NCBI GenBank assembly: GCA_051009015.1
Contig: JBPCWZ010000052.1
Span: 1 to 10,167 of the forward strand
DNA from: JAHRAH01 sp051009015
GTDB lineage: Bacteria > Pseudomonadota > Gammaproteobacteria > Tethybacterales > Persebacteraceae
Reading direction: 5' to 3'
DNA length: 10,167 bases
Part shown: positions 6,291-10,167 of the stretch, piece by piece
Layout: each line of letters starts with the position of its first letter
How positions within the stretch are numbered: the stretch's first letter is position 1
Notes under the pieces: model-generated
Told to the model about the DNA's origin: nothing
Database searches by the model: none
What the model saw: only the letters and a program-made list of their open reading frames with translations
Made by a program: the position numbers and the translations under genes

Positions 6291-7100
6291 TTACCCGCCG
6301 GTGCAGATGGTTGCAAAGGAAGGATTATTAGCAAAAATGACGCAAACGCCGCCTGCTGCTCTTAAAGCGGCGGCGATGGGGAGGAATTCGGGGTTGGATG
6401 TAGACAAATGACGCTCTGCCACATTGTCAAGTGGCGTCTGACCAAAAGCCACCGGATTGACCTCAATACCATTAACCGACAATAACAAATCCACTATATG
6501 ACCTGCTCCTATATGGACGGCTGCATGCAACATTCTCCGTCCAGTATTTGTGGCGACATTGACATCAGCACCCGCCGCTACCAAAACCGAAAACTTTATC
6601 GTTTGGCGGGCATCTGCCAATCGGTAGAGCAAATAGTTTTCGGGATTCTCAGCGCCACTTAGTTCGGTACGGACTCGTTCATTGACATTCGCACCGGAAG
6701 CGGCATACATTGACAGCGTCAGCGGACTCATAGCCAAGAATGCTAATGTGCGGGCGGCGACATTATTGGCACTTCCCAGCCCAAAGGCATTGCAGCCGCT
6801 CAAAATACTGCAGGACGCCAAAGCGGTCAAAGTGACCAAAAGTGTGCCGGTCGCATTTCCGGTATTCGGCACGAAGTTATTGCCGGTCAATGTGCCGGTA
6901 ACGCCAAAGACGGTCGCCGTCATCGTCCCCGCCGTTTCGCCGGTGAAAAGCAGAGTCGTGTTTGTGGTAATGCTAACGACATTCGCCGGTTGTGCCGAAA
7001 ATATCACCGTCGGCTCCTGTGCCGCCGCCTTGTCGGCAAAAGTCAAAGTGCAAAAGCCGACAACAATTAAGGCAAAGACGGCAAAAAGCCGTTTGCCCAA
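6291..7100 (-). CDS. Secreted ankyrin-repeat protein, possibly phase-variable
   Basis: From the only in-frame start in this copy-number state (TTG 7100), 269 residues are read. They begin with a clear Sec signal peptide (MGKRLFAVFALIVVGF..., cleavage likely after AAA27). Residues 30-95 are rich in Thr, Val, Gly and Asn and look like beta-strand sequence (TATVFGVTGTLTGNN). Ankyrin-type repeats follow from about 118 to 250, with SVLVAAGADVNVATNTG (171-187), RRMLHAAVHIGAGHIVDLLL (188-207) and QTPLDNV (221-227) as the best modules. Cysteines C97, C103, C253 and C266 could form disulfides after export. TTG 7100 has no ribosome-binding site. A strong promoter and ATG (7195) lie upstream in another frame, separated by seven 7-bp repeats. 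Base composition is visibly less GCC-biased than neighbouring genes, hinting at transfer. The target is unknown; ankyrin repeats usually bind proteins. Confidence 0.78.
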   Translation of the reverse strand: MGKRLFAVFALIVVGFCTLTFADKAAAQEPTVIFSAQPANVVSITTNTTLLFTGETAGTMTATVFGVTGTLTGNNFVPNTGNATGTLLVTLTALASCSILSGCNAFGLGSANNVAARTLAFLAMSPLTLSMYAASGANVNERVRTELSGAENPENYLLYRLADARQTIKFSVLVAAGADVNVATNTGRRMLHAAVHIGAGHIVDLLLSVNGIEVNPVAFGQTPLDNVAERHLSTSNPEFLPIAAALRAAGGVCVIFANNPSFATICTGG

Positions 7101-7105
7101 AGGTT

Positions 7106-7195
7106 CTAACCCGTGCGCCGTGCGCCGTGCGCCGTGCGCCGTGCGCCGTGCGCCGTGCGATGATAAAACGACAAATGAAACATGCTCAAAAGCAT
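7106..7195 (-). other. Short upstream frame from a leaderless-looking ATG through the heptamer tract
   Basis: ATG 7195 lies about 2 nt after the expected transcript start, with a second in-frame ATG at 7183. The frame reads MLLSMFHLSFYH, then RTAHGAR-type repeats encoded by the heptamers, and stops at TAG 7106-7108. That is 29 codons, ending 5 nt before the ankyrin TTG. Because 7 is not a multiple of 3, five or eight copies would fuse this frame to the ankyrin frame. It may be the true, currently out-of-frame start of the ankyrin gene, or a leader peptide allowing reinitiation. Confidence 0.5.
7111..7159. repeat. Seven perfect tandem copies of a 7-bp unit (CCGTGCG)
   Basis: The plus-strand unit CCGTGCG (CGCACGG on the transcribed strand) occurs seven times head to tail without a mismatch. 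One isolated further copy is at 7254-7260. The tract sits between the ankyrin promoter and its reading frame. None of the codons it generates in any frame is a stop. A heptamer tract of this length is a good substrate for slipped-strand mispairing. Confidence 0.97.
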
Positions 7196-7203
7196 CGCCG
7201 ATT

Positions 7204-7233
7204 ATTATAAACCAAAAAAGCCCGTTTTGCCAA
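7204..7233 (-). promoter_or_regulatory. Strong sigma70-type promoter for the ankyrin gene
   Basis: On the minus strand TTGGCA (7228-7233; 5 of 6 to TTGACA) is followed after 18 bp by a perfect TATAAT (7204-7209). The predicted start is near 7197, two bases before ATG 7195. This is the best promoter match in the window. It places the heptamer tract inside the transcript rather than in the promoter spacer. Confidence 0.65.
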
Positions 7234-7280
7234 ACTCGCCAAAAAATCCGCCGCCGTGCGAAAAAACCACCATTGCCATA

Positions 7281-7302
7281 TTCGTCATTCCCGCGAAAGC
7301 GG
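7281..7302. repeat. Truncated second dRS3-like copy
   Basis: TTCGTCATTCCCGCGAAAGCGG is identical over 22 bp to 6192-6213, in the same orientation. The right arm GGGAAT is missing, replaced by CGGTTAG running into the rho stop codon. Together with the complete copy it brackets the ankyrin gene. Confidence 0.8.
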
Positions 7303-7316
7303 CGGTTAGCCGCCGC
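7299..7316 (-). terminator. Hairpin at the rho stop codon, possible weak terminator
   Basis: A 7-bp GC-only stem (7299-7305 with 7310-7316) has the four-base loop CTAA, which contains the rho stop codon TAA. On the minus strand it is followed by only TTT. It could be a weak terminator or a processing end for the trxA-rho mRNA; longer T-runs further on have no hairpin in front of them. Confidence 0.35.
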
Positions 7317-8751
7317 GCTTTATCAGGTTGAAGAAATCTTCGTTGCTTTTGGTCTCGCGCATCTTGTTAAGCAAAAACTCCGCCGCCTTGTCATCGTCCA
7401 TTGACGAAAGCGCCTTGCGCAAAACCCACGACATCTTAAGCACCGAATCCTCCAAAAGCCGCTCCTCGCGGCGCGTGCCCGACCTGCCGACGACTATCGC
7501 CGGATATATCCGCCGCTCCGCCAAACGCCTGTCCAAATGCAACTCCATATTGCCCGTGCCTTTGAACTCTTCGTATATCACTTCGTCCATCTTGGAGCCG
7601 GTATCCACCAGTGCCGTGGCGATTATCGTCAGCGAGCCGCCTTCTTCAACATTGCGCGCCGCGCCAAAAAAGCGCTTCGGGCGCTGCAGCGCCTGCGCAT
7701 CAACGCCGCCGGACAACACCCGCCCCGATGACGGCTGGATAGTGTTATACGCCCGCGCCAGCCGCGTAATGGAATCCAGCAGAATAATCACATCCTTTTT
7801 CATCTCCACCAGCCGCTTGGCGCGTTCTATCACCATCTCGGCGACCTGGACATGACGCACCGCCGCTTCGTCAAAAGTGGATGATATGACATCGCCGCGC
7901 ACGCTGCGCTTCATCTCGGTAACTTCCTCCGGACGCTCGTCTATCAAAAGCACCATCAAAACCGCATCCGGATGATTCTCCTCAATCGCATGCGCGATAT
8001 GCTGCAGTATTACCGTCTTGCCGCTTTTGGGCGACGACACCAAAAGCCCGCGCTGACCCATTCCTATCGGGGCGATAATGTCTATGACGCGCCCGGTAAT
8101 GTTTTCTTCGGCGCGCAGTTTGCGCTCCAGTTTCAGTTGCTTGTCGGGAAAAAGCGGCGTGACATTCTCAAACAATATCTTGTCGCGCCCGTCGCCGGAC
8201 GGCACGCCATTGACTTCTTCCGCCTGCGTGAGGGCAAAATAACGCTCATTCTCGCGCGGCGTGCGCAAAACGCCGCTGACGGCATCGCCGCTTGTCAGGC
8301 GGAATTTTTTGATTTGCTGCGGCCCGACATAGATATCGCCGGGACCCGCGACATAGGATTGGTCGGGATAGCGCAAAAAGCCGTAATGCTCCGGCAGCAC
8401 TTCCAAAACACCGCCGCCGCGAATGTTCCCGCCCGCTTTTGCCTTCGCCTTAACCAGATTAAAAATCAAATCCTGCTTGCGCAGGCGGCTGGCGTTGTTG
8501 ATGCCGGCTTCTTCCGCCATTTTGGCGAGTTCGCTGACATGTTTGGTGCGAAAGTCGTTCAGGTTTATCACTTCGCCGCTGTTTGTGTTTTCGGCATCGG
8601 CTTCTTTGTTGTTTGCCGCTTCGGCGCTTGCCGCTTCCAGTTGGGCTATCTCGGGCGGCAGGCGGTTGCGGTTGTGATGCGGGGGGCGGCGCGGAGGTCC
8701 GCCGGGTCGCGGGGGTCCGCCGGATTTTTGGTTGCGTTGAAAGTATGGCAT
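7306..8751 (-). CDS. rho: Transcription termination factor Rho
   Basis: Rho is a hexameric RNA-dependent ATPase/helicase that ends transcription in the cytoplasm. The 481 residues align over the whole E. coli Rho (419 aa) from about residue 63. They include the N-terminal RNA-binding part (RLRKQDLIFNLVKAKAKAGG, 89-108; GVLEVLPEHYGFLR, 114-127), the P-loop SSPKSGKT (239-246) and the catalytic region DERPEE (271-276). Walker B VIILLDS is at 321-327, the central-channel Q-loop region LSGGVDA at 346-352, and the arginine-finger region RSGTR at 423-427 (R427 equivalent to E. coli R366). Unusual is a 60-residue N-terminal extension: first Gly/Pro/Arg-rich (SGGPPRPGGPPRRPP), then acidic and Asn/Ala-rich, likely disordered. 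ATG 8751 is 4 bp after the trxA stop, so the two are co-transcribed and probably translationally coupled. Confidence 0.98.
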   Translation of the reverse strand: MPYFQRNQKSGGPPRPGGPPRRPPHHNRNRLPPEIAQLEAASAEAANNKEADAENTNSGEVINLNDFRTKHVSELAKMAEEAGINNASRLRKQDLIFNLVKAKAKAGGNIRGGGVLEVLPEHYGFLRYPDQSYVAGPGDIYVGPQQIKKFRLTSGDAVSGVLRTPRENERYFALTQAEEVNGVPSGDGRDKILFENVTPLFPDKQLKLERKLRAEENITGRVIDIIAPIGMGQRGLLVSSPKSGKTVILQHIAHAIEENHPDAVLMVLLIDERPEEVTEMKRSVRGDVISSTFDEAAVRHVQVAEMVIERAKRLVEMKKDVIILLDSITRLARAYNTIQPSSGRVLSGGVDAQALQRPKRFFGAARNVEEGGSLTIIATALVDTGSKMDEVIYEEFKGTGNMELHLDRRLAERRIYPAIVVGRSGTRREERLLEDSVLKMSWVLRKALSSMDDDKAAEFLLNKMRETKSNEDFFNLIKRGG

Positions 8752-8755
8752 TGTT

Positions 8756-9097
8756 TTATTTTCCCAGTGCGGTGCGGACGAATTCCTGCAGGTCTTTTTT
8801 GGGGCTTGCGCCCATCTTGGTGTCGGCGACTTCGCCTTCGCGAAAGAGTATCAGAGTCGGTATCGCGCGGACATTGTAGCGTTCGGCAAGTTTGGGGCTG
8901 TCGTCAACATTGATCTTGACCACGCGCAAGCCGGGCGTTTCGGCGGCGATTTCTTCCAGCAGCGGCGCGACGGTCTTGCACGGCCCGCACCACGGCGCCC
9001 AGAAGTCGGCAAGCACCGGCACCGGAGATTGCAAAACCTCGGCGTCAAAAGAATCGTCGCTGACGGCGGCAACGCCGCTTGTATCGGGTGTGTTCAT
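8756..9097 (-). CDS. trxA: Thioredoxin
   Basis: This is a cytoplasmic thiol-disulfide reductant, recharged by thioredoxin reductase, that serves ribonucleotide reductase, peroxidases and other targets. The 113 residues contain the active site WCGPC (36-40), the cis-proline Pro80 in RAIPT, and the buried Asp31 in ADFW. The length is normal. I chose ATG 9097 because GGAG lies 8 nt upstream and it matches the family length; a longer in-frame extension upstream has no family resemblance. A short overlapping ATG (MERKQ) sits in the leader. It is the first gene of trxA-rho, the same order as in E. coli. Its leader carries a terminator-like hairpin soon after the likely transcript start, so expression of both genes may be attenuated. 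The AhpD-like protein elsewhere in the window could be a client, but nothing shows it. Confidence 0.97.
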   Translation of the reverse strand: MNTPDTSGVAAVSDDSFDAEVLQSPVPVLADFWAPWCGPCKTVAPLLEEIAAETPGLRVVKINVDDSPKLAERYNVRAIPTLILFREGEVADTKMGASPKKDLQEFVRTALGK

Positions 9098-9145
9098 TGT
9101 TTTCGCTCCATTGTTGCGGATGTCGTGTCGGCGGGTTTGCCGCCC

Positions 9146-9170
9146 AAACAAAAAGCCGCCAAACAGCGGC
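9146..9170 (-). terminator. Terminator-like hairpin in the trxA-rho leader (possible attenuator)
   Basis: On the minus strand GCCGC-TGTTTG-GCGGC is followed directly by TTTTTGTTT, the layout of an intrinsic terminator. It lies between the likely trxA promoter and the trxA ATG. No gene upstream on this strand needs ending, so premature termination control is the natural reading. The stem is only 5 bp, which limits confidence. Confidence 0.45.
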
Positions 9171-9187
9171 GGTTTGTTTTGCCGCCC

Positions 9188-9218
9188 ATTATACGATAAA
9201 ATACCGCCGCATTGACAA
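9188..9218 (-). promoter_or_regulatory. Likely trxA-rho promoter
   Basis: On the minus strand a perfect TATAAT (9188-9193) is preceded at 19 bp by TTGTCA (9213-9218; 5 of 6). Transcription would start near 9181, giving an approximately 84-nt leader. The spacer is longer than ideal. Confidence 0.5.
9197..9202 (+). promoter_or_regulatory. Possible -10 element for the divergent ykgJ-like/ridA pair
   Basis: TAAAAT (5 of 6 to TATAAT) lies 44 bp upstream of ATG 9247. A weak TTGTTT is 17 bp before it. A separate perfect TTGACA at 9212-9217 has no -10 at a suitable distance. The position, back to back with the trxA promoter, fits a compact divergent promoter region. Confidence 0.25.
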
Positions 9219-9246
9219 ACCCGCCGGAATTTTTTTGCCCACCCCG

Positions 9247-9744
9247 ATGAAATACGATTGTGACGCCTGCCCGGCATACTGCTGCGGCTACCCGATAATT
9301 GAAGCCAAGCCGGCGGATATCCGCCGCCTCGCGCGCCATTTTGGCATGAGCGCGGACGATGCCAAAGAGCGCTTTACCGAAAAAGAAAACAACCGCGTGC
9401 GCAAAATGCGCCAGACGCCGGATGCCAAACTCGGCGCGCCGATGTGCATCTTTCTCAACCGCAAAAGCCGCCAATGCTCGGTTTATGCCGCGCGCCCGCA
9501 AATCTGCCGCGAGCATCCGGGAGACCGGTGCGAATGGAACGACCGCCGCTTGCTGGAAACCATCGCCAAAGGCGGCAAAAAAGTCATCCGCCTGAAAGTG
9601 ATGCCGTGGAAGATAGACGCCGATTATCCGGATTACACCGCAGGCAAACTTCCGGCGCTGGTGTCCGCTTATGCCAAAAGCCGCATGGGCAAAATGCCGG
9701 TGCGCCAAAAAGCCAAAACCAAAACCGCAAAGAAGAAAAGATGA
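9247..9744 (+). CDS. YkgJ-family cysteine-cluster (putative Zn/Fe-chelating) protein
   Basis: The 165 residues have the cysteine pattern of the YkgJ family, which is thought to bind zinc or an iron-sulfur cluster. C5, C8, C12 and C13 are in CDACPAYCCGY, then C67, C77, C87 and C95 are in the CIFL...CSVYAARPQICREHPGDRC stretch (67-95). The SVYxxRPxxCRxxP core is the family hallmark. A lysine-rich tail (154-165) follows, possibly for nucleic-acid contact or simply disordered. ATG 9247 begins right at the first cysteine motif. An in-frame TTG at 9235 with GGA upstream is an alternative start; the ATG itself has no clear ribosome-binding site. The gene diverges from trxA and overlaps ridA by 4 nt, so the two are one operon. 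The family's biochemical role is not established. Confidence 0.85.
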   Translation: MKYDCDACPAYCCGYPIIEAKPADIRRLARHFGMSADDAKERFTEKENNRVRKMRQTPDAKLGAPMCIFLNRKSRQCSVYAARPQICREHPGDRCEWNDRRLLETIAKGGKKVIRLKVMPWKIDADYPDYTAGKLPALVSAYAKSRMGKMPVRQKAKTKTAKKKR

Positions 9745-10124
9745 AAAACATTGTGCAGACCGACTCCGCCCCCGCCGCCATCGGCGCATATTCCCAAGCC
9801 GTCCGCTGCGGCGGCTTTTTGTTTGTATCCGGGCAGATTCCGCTTGACCCGGCGACCGGCGAATTGATTGATGGCAACGGCGAAGCGCCCATCCGCCGGG
9901 CTTTTGACAACCTGGCGGCGGTATGCCGGGCGGGCGGTGCGACTTTGGACGACATTGTCAAACTTTCGGTATATCTGACCGACCTGTCGGATTTTGCCCT
10001 TGTCAATGAAGTAATGGCGGAACGCTTTGCCAAACCCTATCCGGCAAGAGCGGCGCTCGGCGTCAAAACCCTGCCAAAAAATGCCACCATAGAAGTGGAA
10101 GCCATAGTGCAACTGCCGGAATAA
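9741..10124 (+). CDS. ridA: RidA family 2-iminobutanoate/2-iminopropanoate deaminase
   Basis: RidA hydrolyses reactive enamine/imine intermediates released by PLP enzymes such as threonine dehydratase, protecting other PLP enzymes from damage. It acts as a cytoplasmic trimer. The 127 residues match the family length and retain the key Arg103 in PARAALG and Glu120 in IEVEAIV (R105 and E120 in the E. coli protein), plus Tyr17 and the FVSGQIPLDPATGEL signature (28-42). The residue after the arginine is Ala rather than the usual Ser, a mild variation. ATG 9741 overlaps the upstream TGA as ATGA, with an AGAAGAAAAG purine tract ahead, so translation is coupled. The remaining 43 bases to the window edge hold no further gene. 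Confidence 0.95.
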   Translation: MKNIVQTDSAPAAIGAYSQAVRCGGFLFVSGQIPLDPATGELIDGNGEAPIRRAFDNLAAVCRAGGATLDDIVKLSVYLTDLSDFALVNEVMAERFAKPYPARAALGVKTLPKNATIEVEAIVQLPE

Positions 10125-10167
10125 TACAAAAGCCCCCGCCTTTTTGCGGAAACCGAAAATAGGCGGC

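Noticed and set aside
7972..8913. A 313-codon plus-strand frame opposite rho and trxA
   Set aside because: It is antisense to near-certain rho and trxA and has no ribosome-binding site or recognisable domain.
9098..9277. N-terminal extension of thioredoxin to 9277
   Set aside because: It would cross the trxA promoter and hairpin and the start of the divergent gene. The 113-residue form is the normal thioredoxin size.
10131..10167. Possible terminator after ridA
   Set aside because: Only short pairings (CCGC with GCGG, or CCGCC with GGCGG near the edge) are visible and the window ends before any structure can be completed.

Overview
The window looks like a chromosomal segment from a GC-rich, GCC-codon-biased proteobacterium. 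Three things support this: a classical trxA-rho gene pair, an alphaproteobacterial-style choline importer (ChoXWV), and sequences close to the Neisseria dRS3 consensus. The evidence for a class is mixed. trxA-rho adjacency is typical of gamma- and betaproteobacteria, while ChoXWV and the AhpD-like/ligase genes recall alphaproteobacteria, so I do not name an order. A secreted ankyrin-repeat protein would fit a host-associated or symbiotic lifestyle, but that is inference.

Layout: everything from 1 to 9097 is on the minus strand, and 9247-10124 is on the plus strand. In transcription order the minus strand first carries trxA and rho (4 bp apart). Their promoter region contains a terminator-like hairpin in the trxA leader. 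Next is an isolated secreted ankyrin-repeat gene (6291-7100). It has its own strong promoter, a 7 x 7-bp tandem repeat between promoter and coding frame, and a hairpin terminator. dRS3-like repeats lie on both sides of it. Then comes a tight run of genes: an AhpD/carboxymuconolactone-decarboxylase-like protein, a PaaK-like acyl-CoA ligase homologue (1-nt stop/start overlap), a 3-hydroxyisobutyrate dehydrogenase (2-bp gap), and, after 59 bp, choX-choW-choV. A partial Cys-rich lipoprotein gene runs off the left edge.

Diverging from trxA on the plus strand are a YkgJ-type cysteine-cluster protein and a RidA deaminase, joined by a 4-nt ATGA overlap.

How the genes work together: trxA-rho is housekeeping (thiol redox and transcription termination). 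ChoXWV imports choline; all six choline-contact residues known from Sinorhizobium ChoX are present at a constant offset. The three enzymes upstream suggest oxidation or CoA activation of a small carbon compound, but a shared pathway with choline is not shown. The most striking region is 7100-7210. There the heptamer tract separates a well-formed promoter and leaderless-looking ATG from the ankyrin reading frame. The seven copies present put the ATG out of frame; five or eight copies would put it in frame. This is the structure expected of a phase-variable surface or secreted protein. No stretch over 300 bases lacks a gene, and I saw no tRNA, rRNA, CRISPR array or transposase.
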